Source: Gottfriedia sp049568075 | Lineage (GTDB): Bacteria; Bacillota; Bacilli; Bacillales; Bacillaceae_G | DNA: 64,000 nt | Strand: one strand, 5' to 3' | Assembly (NCBI GenBank): GCA_049568075.1 | Contig: CP144911.1 | Part shown: in pieces, positions 1 to 8,376 of the stretch | Layout of the letters: each line of letters begins with the position of its first letter | Numbering within the stretch: position 1 is the first letter of the stretch | Made by a program: the position numbers and the translations under genes | Notes under the pieces: generated by a model | What the model was told of the DNA's origin: nothing | What the model saw: only the letters and a program-made list of their open reading frames with translations | The model's database searches: none

Positions 1-32
1 AGACTTAACAAGTCGGATTGTGAATTAGGTTT

Positions 33-67
33 AAAAAAAGAAAGTCAAGCCATTTTAGGCTTAACTT
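33..67 (-). terminator. Terminator of first GNAT gene
   Basis: On the minus strand a stem of about 10 bp (arms 58-67 and 42-51, one mismatch) is followed by a run of T (the A-run at 33-39 on the plus strand). It begins at the stop codon of the acetyltransferase gene, so it fits an intrinsic terminator for that gene. Confidence 0.65.
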
Positions 68-591
68 CATTTTTTCTTCTTTGTCTTTAGTCGCCAATTA
101 TTACAGATCATAAATTTACCAATTGGATATTCAAAATTACATTTTTTAATAAACTTGAAATTTAATTTTTCGCATAATTTATTAGATGGAATGTTATTAG
201 CGGAAGGGAATGCGTGAATATATTTATGCTTCGATTCTTTTTGGGCCTTCTTAATAGCTTTTTTTACTGCAATTGTTGCTATACCTTTTCGTTGAAATTG
301 TGGTAAAATGCTCCAACCAATTTCATAAATAAGTTTACCATCCCATATGCGATCCCAATAGCCAACAGTTCCTATTTTTGTTCTGAATGGAAGCAAAACG
401 ATAACAAACATTTGTCCTGTACCTATTCGACTCATTTCAAGATAATGCTTGTGGCGACTCATAATTTGATTTAAACTTTCTAGACCACCAAGATATTTCA
501 TCATATTATTCGTATTCGATGACAGAAGTAAATTATGATCTGCTTCGTTCCATGGCTCAATTAGAATGTTTGATTCATCTATTTTTGACAA
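67..591 (-). CDS. GNAT family N-acetyltransferase (RimJ/RimL-like)
   Basis: A 174-residue protein of the Acetyltransf_3 type, expected to move an acetyl group from acetyl-CoA to an amine; the substrate is unknown. The centre reads like the GNAT acetyl-CoA site: a strand ending EIGWSILPQFQRKGIA, close to the Q/R-x-x-G-x-G/A signature at about residues 92-107, then a helix of KKAIKKAQKE. The C-terminal part (NIPSNKLCEKLNFKFIKKC) is the usual 'N..S..lleKlGF' segment. Translation probably starts at a TTG codon (589-591), since GGAG lies 8 nt upstream and no in-frame ATG is nearby. The gene stands alone with its own terminator. The family call is firm, the function open. Confidence 0.85.
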   Translation of the reverse strand: MSKIDESNILIEPWNEADHNLLLSSNTNNMMKYLGGLESLNQIMSRHKHYLEMSRIGTGQMFVIVLLPFRTKIGTVGYWDRIWDGKLIYEIGWSILPQFQRKGIATIAVKKAIKKAQKESKHKYIHAFPSANNIPSNKLCEKLNFKFIKKCNFEYPIGKFMICNNWRLKTKKKK

Positions 592-705
592 TTAATACAC
601 TCCAAATTTATATTAAAAAGAATCATAATAAGATAGTATTTTGAAGTGAAGATGATATCTCTAATTAAATAACTAAATAGGTGAAATTCTTATCACGATA
701 ACCGC

Positions 706-747
706 AAAAGGGCTGTTTGAAGTTAAAAAATTTCGGACAGCCCTTTT
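706..747 (-). terminator. Terminator of second GNAT gene
   Basis: Perfect 11-bp inverted repeat (AAAAGGGCTGT and its complement, 706-716 and 737-747) with a 20-nt loop, downstream of the minus-strand acetyltransferase ending at 789. The T tract is short, so termination strength is uncertain. Confidence 0.5.
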
Positions 748-788
748 ACTGAACAAAATTAAATTTAATTATGAGTAATAAATAAGGT

Positions 789-1298
789 TTAAATTTTCAT
801 CTGATAAGCTCTGACGATAATCCCATCATTTGCTGGTTCGAAGTCAAACTTTGGTAAACGTTTAAATCCAATTCCCTCATATAAACTTATGGCATTTTTC
901 ATAAATTCACCGGTATGTAATCCGATTGCATCGAATCCTTTTTCTTTCGTGCGATTAATACATTCTGAAATTAGCGCAGAAGCAACTCCTTGACCACGGC
1001 AGTCTGACTCTACAGCAAGCATTCGGATTTCTGGATAATCAAGTTCGTCGATATAGTCTCCATAGGCATTTATTTTGGTTGGGAATAAAGCGACGCTACC
1101 GACAATTTTTCCTAAAACCGTGGCAACAATTATTTCCACACCTTCTTGTTCATCAACATTCGATGAGAGGGACTTCTTTAAAGCATGCCAATGTTTATCT
1201 GGTAACAGGTTAACGTATTCATAATAAGCGTTAATTCTTTGTTCTCGAATTGACTGAAACATCTCTTTTTCAGCATTACAAATTTCTATTTTTACCAT
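789..1298 (-). CDS. GNAT family N-acetyltransferase
   Basis: A 169-residue single-domain acetyltransferase. The acetyl-CoA binding motif is clear: a strand reading EIRMLAVESDCRGQGVASALI (about residues 90-110) holds the R-G-Q-G-V-A phosphate-binding loop. The C-terminal half has 'GFDAIGLHTGEFMKNAISLYEGIGFKRLP', the usual A-x-x-x-Y-E-x-x-G-F segment. It starts at ATG behind AAGGAG. It lies 22 bp downstream of the reductase gene ending at 1321 if both are read on the minus strand, so it may be transcribed with that gene. The substrate cannot be told from sequence. Confidence 0.87.
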   Translation of the reverse strand: MVKIEICNAEKEMFQSIREQRINAYYEYVNLLPDKHWHALKKSLSSNVDEQEGVEIIVATVLGKIVGSVALFPTKINAYGDYIDELDYPEIRMLAVESDCRGQGVASALISECINRTKEKGFDAIGLHTGEFMKNAISLYEGIGFKRLPKFDFEPANDGIIVRAYQMKI

Positions 1299-1320
1299 TA
1301 AAATTGCATCTCCTTATGCC

Positions 1321-2304
1321 TTAATGAATGAGGAACTTTTCTTTTTGTCCACTTAAATCTTCGCGATTGTGTTTCGAATTCCAAATCGTAAGTTCTGGAC
1401 CTTTTGGTAACACTTTTGGTTCTTCTTTTTCGGGTGAAATAGTAATCGATAAATGGTAATGTCGTTTAATCGCATCAAAATCAGTTGTATCCCCAAACCC
1501 TGATGTTTGATATAAATCTCGTACATAGCCCCATAAGTTTTTAAACTCGCGTATTAAATTACGATTCGTATTAAAGGCTGTAAAGTAAGCAGCATCGAAC
1601 CGTACAAGCGTTGTATATAACCTAACATCAGTATCAGTAATTTTATCACCAAATAAAAAACGTTGTTTAGATAATCGCTGCTCTAGCTCATCTAATCGAT
1701 TAAATAATGTTTCATAAGCATCTTCATAGGCTTTCTGAGATTGTGCAAAACCACATTTGTATACACCATTGTTTACATCAGTGAATATGATTTCGTTTAG
1801 CGCATCAATTTCCTGGCGAATGGAAACTGGGTATAAATCTGGTGCATTCTTTTTATGGTACGGCTTCCAAACCGTTTCGAAATAATTTGTTAGCCTAAAA
1901 TAGTCATTATTGGCAACCTTGCCAGAGCTTATATCGATAATAGCGGGTACTGTCGGACGTCCTGAGTAGTTTTGATCTGATTTATGATAGATTTCACTCA
2001 TATAGCGAACGCCTAATATTGGATCAACTCCTCCTGAATCCAAAGAAAATTCCCAATCCACGTGAGGCAATCTTGGACGCATTGGACTGACGGTACCTAA
2101 ACTGATTGCATTTTCTAAGCCTAAAACTTTTCGTACAATAACAGAGCGATGTGCCCATGGACAAGCAGCTGACCAAATGAGACGATATCGACCTGCTTCA
2201 ATAGGGAGTTCTCCTGGTTTATTTCCAAATGGTGTAGAAAAACGATTTAATTGACGTCTAAAGAAACCATCAACTGTTACTTCAGTTGGTTTAGTTTTAT
2301 TCAT
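1321..2304 (-). CDS. Glutathionyl-hydroquinone reductase-like GST (YqjG/ECM4 family)
   Basis: A 327-residue glutathione S-transferase of the Xi class. Family members reduce S-glutathionyl-hydroquinones with a second thiol; in Bacillus, which uses bacillithiol, the physiological thiol is uncertain. The catalytic motif C-P-W-A-H-R lies at residues 48-53 in the N-terminal thioredoxin-like domain, and the conserved 'GRPTVPAIID' strand follows. The C-terminal helical domain carries the family's 'YKCGFAQSQKAYEDA' and 'RFLFGDKITDTDVRLYTTLVRFDAAYF' segments. Length matches the family (about 320-330). The ATG is preceded by AAAGGA. No truncation is seen. Confidence 0.93.
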   Translation of the reverse strand: MNKTKPTEVTVDGFFRRQLNRFSTPFGNKPGELPIEAGRYRLIWSAACPWAHRSVIVRKVLGLENAISLGTVSPMRPRLPHVDWEFSLDSGGVDPILGVRYMSEIYHKSDQNYSGRPTVPAIIDISSGKVANNDYFRLTNYFETVWKPYHKKNAPDLYPVSIRQEIDALNEIIFTDVNNGVYKCGFAQSQKAYEDAYETLFNRLDELEQRLSKQRFLFGDKITDTDVRLYTTLVRFDAAYFTAFNTNRNLIREFKNLWGYVRDLYQTSGFGDTTDFDAIKRHYHLSITISPEKEEPKVLPKGPELTIWNSKHNREDLSGQKEKFLIH

Positions 2305-2591
2305 ACTTAAACTTCCTTTCTCACTACTTTGGATAAAATTTTTTAGAGTTTTTGAAGGTGAACATAGAAGTAATTCTAATACTCTATTATACTCCTAAAA
2401 TTCAGAAAATGTATTTTTTCTGGTCATACTTATGATGACAATACGATCTATATAATTGCTTTATACCACTTTGTTAGAAATTATCTCGAATTTGAGGTAT
2501 ATTTAAGTTGCTTAATAAATATAGCAACATAAAACCTTATAAATCTACTCAAATTTTCTTTAAAATTACAGAAATTAGGAGGAATAGTTAA

Positions 2592-3641
2592 ATGGAAATA
2601 GGAATTAGTACTTTTGTAGAAACAACGCCTGATGCATATACAGGTAATGTAATAAGCCATGCAGAACGATTACGTGAAGTGGTTGAGGAGATTATTCTAG
2701 CAGATCAAGTTGGATTAGATGTATTTGGAGTAGGGGAACATCATCGTAATGATTTTGCAGCATCATCTCCAGCAGTCGTATTAGCAGCAGCTGCATCACA
2801 AACAAATCGTATTCGACTAACAAGTGCCGTAACTGTCCTTTCATCAGCAGATCCAGTACGAGTATTTCAAGATTTTGCTACGCTTGATGGTATTTCGAAT
2901 GGTCGAGCGGAAATCATGGCGGGACGTGGTTCATTCATCGAATCATTTCCTTTATTCGGCTATAAATTAAACGACTATGATGAGCTTTTTGAAGAAAAAA
3001 TGGATTTACTGTTAACCTTGCAAAAATCTGAATTCGTAACATGGAGTGGAAAACACCGACCAGCCATTAACAATATAGGAATTTATCCACGTCCAGTTCA
3101 GGAGCCCCTGCCAATTTGGATTGGAAGTGGCGGAAACAGTGAGTCAGTCTTTCGAGCTGGACTATTAGGACTTCCACTAGTTCTTGCAATTATAGGTGGA
3201 CGACCAATTCAGTTCGCACCACTTGTTGAGCTATATAAAAAAGCAGCAGCACATGCCGGTCATGATGTAAGCAAACTAAAGATTGCATCCCATTCACATG
3301 GATTCATCGCAGAAGATACAATGACTGCTGCAGATAAATTTTTCCCATCAACTCAACAGGTCATGAATAAGCTTGGAAAAGAACGCGGTTGGGGAACATA
3401 TGACCGAGCTGCATTCGATGCGGCGCGAAGCTTTGAAGGTGCACTTTATGTTGGAGATTCTGAGACTGTCGCACAAAAAATCATCCACCTTCGAAAAAAT
3501 GTAGGTATTACAAGATTTATGCTTCATGTACCAGTTGGTTCGATGCCACATGCAGACGTAATGAAAGCAATCGAACTATTAGGTAAGGAAGTTGCACCAA
3601 TCGTTCGAGATGAAATCGCAAAGTGGGAAGCAAAACAATAG
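2592..3641 (+). CDS. LLM-class flavin-dependent oxidoreductase (luciferase-like monooxygenase)
   Basis: A 349-residue bacterial-luciferase-fold protein expected to use FMN/F420-like flavin to oxidise an unknown substrate. The family marks are the N-terminal 'GISTFVET', 'ADQVGLDVFGVGEHHRNDF' (about residues 37-55, with the conserved E-H-H), 'NRIRLTSAVTVLSS' and 'PVRVFQDFATLDGISNGRAEIMAGRGSF'. 'PLPIWIGSGGN' and the C-terminal 'MLHVPVGSMPHADVMKAIELLGKEVAP' are also typical. AGGAGG precedes the ATG. It is read away from the reductase gene and appears monocistronic, followed by a weak terminator. Substrate unknown. Confidence 0.9.
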   Translation: MEIGISTFVETTPDAYTGNVISHAERLREVVEEIILADQVGLDVFGVGEHHRNDFAASSPAVVLAAAASQTNRIRLTSAVTVLSSADPVRVFQDFATLDGISNGRAEIMAGRGSFIESFPLFGYKLNDYDELFEEKMDLLLTLQKSEFVTWSGKHRPAINNIGIYPRPVQEPLPIWIGSGGNSESVFRAGLLGLPLVLAIIGGRPIQFAPLVELYKKAAAHAGHDVSKLKIASHSHGFIAEDTMTAADKFFPSTQQVMNKLGKERGWGTYDRAAFDAARSFEGALYVGDSETVAQKIIHLRKNVGITRFMLHVPVGSMPHADVMKAIELLGKEVAPIVRDEIAKWEAKQ

Positions 3642-3654
3642 CTGGAAATAAACG

Positions 3655-3687
3655 AAAAGCTGTTTTCTATAAGAGGACAGTTTTTTT
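3655..3687 (+). terminator. Weak terminator after luciferase-like gene
   Basis: Arms 3655-3663 and 3677-3685 pair with one G-U and run into seven T residues (3681-3687), 14 nt after the stop codon. Confidence 0.55.
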
Positions 3688-3765
3688 ATATCGATTAAAT
3701 TAAAAAAATCGTGATAATATTCCATCAAATGGAAAAGAATATTGCTAGGAAAGGAGGGAATGCAA

Positions 3766-4152
3766 ATGTTAATAAAAAATTGGTTCTCAGGAATTATTGT
3801 TTTTATGGCAACGATTTTGCTGATGGCAACACCAGGTAATCTCAAAGCTTTTGCTGAATCTGAGGTTTCAGATGCAAATAATCGAGCACAAACAATCGTA
3901 GTAGAGTTAAATGATGATTACTTTAACCCGAAAAACATTACGATTCCAAATGGTACAAAAACAACTTTATTATTGAAAAATAAAGGGAGTAAGCCACATA
4001 CTTTTACTGTGAAAATGCTCAATATTGATGTAGAAGTTCAACCAAGAACTGAAAAAACCATTTCAGTGTCACCAAAACAAGCAAATACATATGATCTTAC
4101 ATGTAAGTACCATTTTAATGTAGGTATGGTAGGAAAAGTAATCGTAAAATAA
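3766..4152 (+). CDS. Secreted cupredoxin-domain protein
   Basis: About 128 residues. A signal peptide is visible (MLIKNWFSGIIVFMATILLMATPGNLKAFAES), followed by a plastocyanin/nitrosocyanin-like domain. The copper-ligand pattern fits a type I/red copper site: a His in 'KPHTFTV' and the closing 'YDLTCKYHFNVGMVGKVIV' with Cys, His and Met in the C-x-x-H-x(3)-G-M order. The protein probably binds copper outside the membrane in electron transfer or copper handling. I start it at ATG 3766 because AAAGGAGG ends 8 nt upstream; the TTG at 3742 and ATG at 3760 lie before or too close to that site. Followed by a strong terminator. Confidence 0.85.
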   Translation: MLIKNWFSGIIVFMATILLMATPGNLKAFAESEVSDANNRAQTIVVELNDDYFNPKNITIPNGTKTTLLLKNKGSKPHTFTVKMLNIDVEVQPRTEKTISVSPKQANTYDLTCKYHFNVGMVGKVIVK

Positions 4153-4180
4153 AGTCAAGGCCATTTGGCCTTGACTTTAT
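4149..4180 (+). terminator. Strong terminator after cupredoxin gene
   Basis: Perfect 14-bp inverted repeat with a 4-nt ATTT loop (arms 4149-4162 and 4167-4180) starting at the stop codon, followed by T-rich sequence. Confidence 0.85.
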
Positions 4181-4288
4181 TTATGTTTTGATAATTTACT
4201 ACAATAAAGAAATGTCATTTGAATTTCTAACAGGAACATTACTTTTTAGCAATATCTCCTCATACAATTAAAATGAGGAGGGATATGG

Positions 4289-4588
4289 ATGGAGAACATC
4301 GATTTTCATATACTTCAATGGTTTTTTGGTAGTACACCGATCCTTGGTTTAGCTTTAATGATGTTTATTGCTTCATCAATTGGGAAACGCCTCACTATAC
4401 CAATTATTACAGTTATCGTAACATCATGCTTGTGGTTTATTTGGAAAACGCTACCAAACGATATTTGGCATCGTATGGGAGCAGACGGTACTGTTGGGCT
4501 GTACCAACATATAACCTTCGCTCTAATCCTTGGTTTTGTCACATCGAGCATTCTCGGAATGTTTCAAAAAAATCAACACGCTAAATAA
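4289..4588 (+). CDS. Small integral membrane protein of unknown function
   Basis: A 99-residue hydrophobic protein with three likely membrane segments (about residues 13-32, 37-55 and 72-92). I do not recognise the family with certainty; it resembles short uncharacterised Bacillus membrane proteins. ATG 4289 is the start that keeps the hydrophobic frame open, with GAGGAGGG 6-8 nt upstream. It sits between the cupredoxin gene and the bmr promoter and has its own terminator, so it is probably an independent gene. Confidence 0.6.
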   Translation: MENIDFHILQWFFGSTPILGLALMMFIASSIGKRLTIPIITVIVTSCLWFIWKTLPNDIWHRMGADGTVGLYQHITFALILGFVTSSILGMFQKNQHAK

Positions 4589-4665
4589 GAATACCATTAG
4601 ATAGATGAACATTTTAAAGGCTATCAATGATCTTAAATAGATTAATACAATGTACCAATAACTAT

Positions 4666-4697
4666 GAGCTTCTCTAAAAGAGGCTCCTTTTTCTATT
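4666..4697 (+). terminator. Terminator before bmr promoter
   Basis: An 8-bp stem with one G-U (arms 4666-4673 and 4679-4686) followed by CCTTTTTCTATT. It would insulate bmr from the upstream small membrane gene. Confidence 0.6.
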
Positions 4698-4753
4698 ACA
4701 AAGAATTGAAAGCGAATTCATTAAAAAAGAATCAAAAATAATAAAAAAATCAA

Positions 4754-4784
4754 TTGACTCTCCCCTCGGAGGAGGCTTTACATT
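4754..4784 (+). promoter_or_regulatory. BmrR-type (MerR) promoter/operator of bmr
   Basis: TTGACT (4754-4759) and TACATT (4779-4784) are separated by 19 bp, the over-long spacer typical of MerR-activated promoters. The spacer holds the dyad CTCCCCTCGGAGGAG. From memory this is nearly identical to the Bacillus subtilis bmr promoter bound by BmrR, which untwists the spacer when a drug is bound. The matching regulator is encoded just downstream of bmr. Confidence 0.85.
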
Positions 4785-4819
4785 ATGTTTTGTAGAGCTT
4801 TAAAAGGAGTTGAGTTAAG

Positions 4820-5983
4820 ATGAAAAAACAAAACATAATGTTATCTTTAGTATTAATGAATTTATTCATTATTTTTTTAGGAATTGGGTTGGTTATTCCA
4901 GTCACACCTTCAATTATGAATGAGTTAAATATATCTGGTACAATTGTAGGCTATATGGTAGCTTCATTTGCTATTACACAATTATTTTTTTCACCAATTG
5001 CAGGTCGCTGGGTAGACCAGTTCGGACGTAAAAAAATGATTATAACGGGATTATTGATCTTTAGTATCTCAGAGTTTTTATTCGGAATGGGTAAAACGAT
5101 TGAGGTTCTTTTTATTTCACGTATGCTAGGCGGAATAAGTGCGGCATTCATTATGCCAGCTGTAACAGCATTTATAGCAGATGTTACAACGGTTGAAACA
5201 AGAGCAAAAGCACTCGGCTATATGTCGGCTGCAATTTCAACAGGTTTTATTGTTGGACCAGGTGTTGGAGGATTTTTAGCAGAATATGGTCCACGCATAC
5301 CATTTTTCTCTGCAGCAGGATTGGCGATTTTAGCTGGTGTTTTATCTATTACAGTCCTTCCTGAGCCAGAACGAAATCAAGACAGTATTGAAGAGAAAGG
5401 ACAAAAACCAGGATTTAAACGTATTTTTGCTCCGATGTATTTTATTTCGTTTATGGTTATATTGATTTCACAATTTGGTTTATCAGCTTTTGAATCCTTA
5501 TTTTCATTGTTCACAAATCATAAATTTGGTTTTACACCGAAAGACATAGCAATTATGATTACTGGTGGTGGGATAGTTGGTGCGATTGCTCAAATAGCAT
5601 TATTTGATCGATTAACAAAATGGATGGGAGAAATTCGATTAATTCGATATAGTTTAATTCTGTCTACAATTCTAGTATTTATGATGACAATTGTGAACTC
5701 TTATTTTATGATTTTACTAGTGACGATTACAGTATTTTTAGGCTTTGATTTAATGCGTCCAGCTGTTACAACCTATTTATCTAAAATTGCAGGTAATGAA
5801 CAAGGCTTTGTAGGTGGGATGAACTCAATGTTTACTAGTTTTGGGAATGTAATAGGACCAATAATAGGTGGAATCCTATTTGATATAGACTTAAACTATC
5901 CATTTTATTTTGCAACAGTCTTATTAGCGAGTGGTGTTGGTTTAACAATTGCTTGGAAAATGCCAGTATATCGAACTGCATAA
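4820..5983 (+). CDS. bmr: Multidrug efflux MFS transporter Bmr
   Basis: A 387-residue 12-helix drug:proton antiporter that expels cationic dyes, fluoroquinolones and similar compounds. It is close to B. subtilis Bmr over the whole length, for example 'FLGIGLVIPVTPSIMNEL', 'GRWVDQFGRKKMI' (MFS motif A, about residue 57), 'SAAISTGFIVGPGVGGFLAE' (antiporter motif C, near 136-155) and 'TTYLSKIAGNEQGFVGGMNS'. AAAGGAG precedes the ATG. It is preceded by a MerR-type promoter with 19-bp spacer and followed by the bmrR-like gene, the same order as in B. subtilis. Intact. Confidence 0.95.
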   Translation: MKKQNIMLSLVLMNLFIIFLGIGLVIPVTPSIMNELNISGTIVGYMVASFAITQLFFSPIAGRWVDQFGRKKMIITGLLIFSISEFLFGMGKTIEVLFISRMLGGISAAFIMPAVTAFIADVTTVETRAKALGYMSAAISTGFIVGPGVGGFLAEYGPRIPFFSAAGLAILAGVLSITVLPEPERNQDSIEEKGQKPGFKRIFAPMYFISFMVILISQFGLSAFESLFSLFTNHKFGFTPKDIAIMITGGGIVGAIAQIALFDRLTKWMGEIRLIRYSLILSTILVFMMTIVNSYFMILLVTITVFLGFDLMRPAVTTYLSKIAGNEQGFVGGMNSMFTSFGNVIGPIIGGILFDIDLNYPFYFATVLLASGVGLTIAWKMPVYRTA

Positions 5984-5993
5984 TATATCAAAA

Positions 5994-6034
5994 AAGCGTA
6001 TTCTATATTTACGAATAAAGAATATGCTTCTTTT
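5994..6034 (+). terminator. Terminator between bmr and bmrR
   Basis: An 11-bp stem with one G-U (arms 5994-6004 and 6019-6029) ends in CTTTTG. It lies 10 bp after the bmr stop and 30 bp before bmrR, so it may reduce read-through into the regulator. Confidence 0.6.
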
Positions 6035-6063
6035 GCTAAAATAAGAATGTGGAGGTGACTAAA

Positions 6064-6912
6064 GTGAAGGAAAAACTATATACAATAGGTGAGGTATCTA
6101 AACTAGTTAATATTTCGATTAAAGCACTCCGATATTATGATAAAATCAATTTATTTAAACCAGCGTATGTCGATCCAGATAAGAATTATCGATATTACAA
6201 AGACTCACAAATTCATCTTCTCGATTTAATCAAATCTCTCAAATATATTGGTACTCCATTAGAAGAGATGAAAGAAGTACAGGGACTACAGAGAGATGAA
6301 TTTTTTTCCTTTTTAACAGAACAAGAAAAAATTGTAAGAGAAAAAATAAATTCTTTAATCGAAATTGAAAAAATCATCGCAAATGCAAAAAAGGGATTGC
6401 AAAAACAAAAGGATTATCCACAATTTGGTGAAGTATTTTTTTCGTATGAAGAAGAAATGCAAATCATTCAGACGAAAGCGAATGGAATCGATCCGAAAAA
6501 TATTTTGAATGCTTCATATAGTAAATTAAAGAAATTTGCTGCATCTACAGAAGGTTTTAGGAACAATGGTTATGGAGCCATTGTGCCATATAAGTCTTAT
6601 ACACATGTTAGTGAAGTAACATATCAATATTTATTTACACCCGTTTTAACAAAAAAACAAACTACACTACTATTACCAGATACGGAGCTTTCAATCATCC
6701 CCGAAGGAAGATACATATGCATAACTTATAAAAGCTTATCATCTAATGATTATTTTACAAACTTACAAAGACTTATTAACTATATAGACAAACATCAAAT
6801 AACAATTAAAAGTGATATATATGAGTCATTAATACATAATAATTATTCACCAAATCAAAAAGAAGAATTTTTGATTGAAATGAGAGTATTGGTCGATGAT
6901 GAAAGAGAATAG
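6064..6912 (+). CDS. bmrR: MerR-family drug-responsive activator BmrR
   Basis: About 282 residues: an N-terminal MerR winged helix (YTIGEVSKLVNISIKALRYYDKINLF), a dimerisation coiled coil (about residues 75-118) and a C-terminal GyrI-like drug-binding domain. It closely matches B. subtilis BmrR, including 'ALRYYDKI', 'LDLIKSLKYIGTPLEEMK', 'NASYSKLKKF' and 'FTPVLTKKQ'. The acidic residue in the C-terminal 'LIEMRV' corresponds to the BmrR glutamate that contacts cationic drugs. I start at GTG 6064, 6 nt after GGAGGTG; the upstream in-frame GTG at 6049 precedes that site. It should activate the bmr promoter at 4754. Confidence 0.93.
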   Translation: MKEKLYTIGEVSKLVNISIKALRYYDKINLFKPAYVDPDKNYRYYKDSQIHLLDLIKSLKYIGTPLEEMKEVQGLQRDEFFSFLTEQEKIVREKINSLIEIEKIIANAKKGLQKQKDYPQFGEVFFSYEEEMQIIQTKANGIDPKNILNASYSKLKKFAASTEGFRNNGYGAIVPYKSYTHVSEVTYQYLFTPVLTKKQTTLLLPDTELSIIPEGRYICITYKSLSSNDYFTNLQRLINYIDKHQITIKSDIYESLIHNNYSPNQKEEFLIEMRVLVDDERE

Positions 6913-7000
6913 ACAGACAAAAATATGATTTAAAAATCTCATAGAAAATTTTTGAATGACTCCTTAAAGGGTCTTTTTTTACTTTTATGATCCGAAAATA

Positions 7001-7200
7001 AAATTATTTAATATACAAATTGAATTTTTGAATAAAAAGATTGATTTTTATATAAAAACTTAACATTTACGTTCATCGAATCAAATTATTTAATATAAAA
7101 ATTTAATAATTTAATAAAATTATAAATTTTTATAAATAATATTTAATTTTTGTTTAAAAAATTAAATATATAGTGTATTATATGATTAAATAAATGAAAG
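7001..7200 (+). promoter_or_regulatory. Extremely AT-rich leader of the DUF2089 operon
   Basis: Nearly pure A/T sequence ahead of the DUF2089 gene. An identical 15-mer AAATTATTTAATATA occurs at 7001-7015 and 7083-7097. A possible but poorly spaced promoter (TTGTTT at 7150, TATTAT at 7176, 20-bp spacer) is the best sigma-A candidate I see. The repeat may be a regulator site; this is inference. Confidence 0.35.
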
Positions 7201-7209
7201 GAGAACAGT

Positions 7210-7581
7210 ATGTCGTATCCTTTACTAACTAATTGTCCTGTTTGTAGCAAGGCACTTAAAATTACTAAACTACATTGTAACCATTGTCAGACTACGATTG
7301 AAAATGAATTTGAAGTATCAAGATTAGCAGCTCTAGGCCAAGAACAACTTCATTTTATTGAGATTTTTCTTAAATGTCGTGGAAATATTAAAGAGGTCGA
7401 AAAGGAACTAGGAATTTCTTATCCGACTGTTAGAGGAAAATTAGATGAAATTATCTCTACTCTTGGGTATTCCACTCAAAAGAAACCAGAAATAGATAAA
7501 TCTAAAATTGTAACATTATTAGAAAAAGGCGAAATTACGGCTGAGAAAGCCATTCAATTATTAAAAGAGGGGGACTTATAA
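7210..7581 (+). CDS. DUF2089 family zinc-ribbon/HTH protein
   Basis: 123 residues. An N-terminal zinc ribbon (C-P-V-C near residue 9, C-N-H-C near 23) is followed by 'EQLHFIEIFLKCRGNIKEVEKELGISYPTVRGKLDEIISTLGY', an HTH-like segment diagnostic of DUF2089. The C-terminal 'IVTLLEKGEITAEKAIQLLKEGD' repeats the SHOCT-like short helical hairpin also seen at the start of the next protein. Its stop overlaps the next ATG by one base, so the two are translationally coupled. It is probably a transcriptional regulator of its own operon (inference); AAAGGAG precedes ATG. Confidence 0.88.
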   Translation: MSYPLLTNCPVCSKALKITKLHCNHCQTTIENEFEVSRLAALGQEQLHFIEIFLKCRGNIKEVEKELGISYPTVRGKLDEIISTLGYSTQKKPEIDKSKIVTLLEKGEITAEKAIQLLKEGDL

Positions 7582-7967
7582 TGAAAGACGAGATTTCAAG
7601 AATATTAACGTTGGTGGAAGAAGGAAAGATTGATAAAGATAAAGCAAGTGAATTAATTAATATTTTACAAGATAAAGATCAGCCAGAACGCGTATCTTTG
7701 AAAAAAGAATCATATGGAAATAAAATCTTAAAGATTCGTGTGAACTCTGAAGTAGGAGATAATGTTAATGTAAATGTACCGATTAATCTTGTGAAGGCTG
7801 TTTTAAAAGTAGGTACTAATATTGCTGAAAAAATTCCTGAAGCTGAAAAATATGTTAAAGATATTAACATTGATCTGCTAATCGAAGCAATCGAAAACGA
7901 AATGGTCGGACAAATCATTGACATCACTTCATCTAACGGTGATAAAGTTTTCGTTGTGATTGAGTAG
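7581..7967 (+). CDS. SHOCT-like domain protein of the DUF2089 operon
   Basis: 128 residues. The N-terminus (EISRILTLVEEGKIDKDKASELINIL, about residues 4-29) is a SHOCT-like helical hairpin. The rest is a conserved module with 'KILKIRVNSEVGDNVNVNVPINLVKAVLKVG' and 'GQIIDITSSNGDKVFVVIE', as found next to DUF2089 in many Firmicutes. No membrane segment or signal peptide. Its ATG overlaps the previous stop and the following gene begins 3 bp after its stop, so this is a tight operon. Biochemical role unknown. Confidence 0.8.
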   Translation: MKDEISRILTLVEEGKIDKDKASELINILQDKDQPERVSLKKESYGNKILKIRVNSEVGDNVNVNVPINLVKAVLKVGTNIAEKIPEAEKYVKDINIDLLIEAIENEMVGQIIDITSSNGDKVFVVIE

Positions 7968-7970
7968 AAT

Positions 7971-8240
7971 ATGTTAAAGTTCAAGGTGAAAATAGAAGGA
8001 AAGCGATTCTCCATTCCTGTTCCTTATGCGGTTTTAAATTTAGCAAGTTTGATCATCACATCAAAATTGCTTAATCGGTTAATAAATAAAGCAATAAGAA
8101 AAAATGGCAGTAAATTCAATTTCCCTGAAATTGATAGAAAGGATTTAAAGCCGTTACTAAAGGGCCTTTCAAAAAACAGTGGACTAATCCTTGTAGATAC
8201 GAAACTAAAAGATGGAACAGAGGTAGTAGTAAAGCTTTAA
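7971..8240 (+). CDS. Conserved hypothetical third gene of the DUF2089 operon
   Basis: 89 residues beginning MLKFKVKIEGKRFSIPVPYAVLNLA, 3 bp after the previous stop. The middle is basic (KLLNRLINKAIRKNG), and the C-terminus (LILVDTKLKDGTEVVVKL) resembles the closing strand pair of the preceding protein, which suggests a diverged copy of its C-terminal module. A separate SD is not obvious, so it may depend on translational coupling. Function unknown. Confidence 0.7.
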   Translation: MLKFKVKIEGKRFSIPVPYAVLNLASLIITSKLLNRLINKAIRKNGSKFNFPEIDRKDLKPLLKGLSKNSGLILVDTKLKDGTEVVVKL

Positions 8241-8340
8241 AGTTGATTCTTTTTGTCACGAATTATTATTTTTCTACTTCCTAAATTGTTTCATATGAAT
8301 TTTTTATAATAATATTATGTAAACTAAAAGTAAAGTATAA

Positions 8341-8375
8341 AAAGAACCCCCTTTTTTTAAAATGGGGTTTTTCTT
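8341..8375. terminator. Bidirectional terminator between convergent genes
   Basis: A hairpin of AACCCC/GGGGTT with A-rich and T-rich flanks lies between the plus-strand DUF2089 operon and the minus-strand recombinase, whose stop is at 8377. It could end transcription from both sides. Confidence 0.65.
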
Positions 8376-8376
8376 A

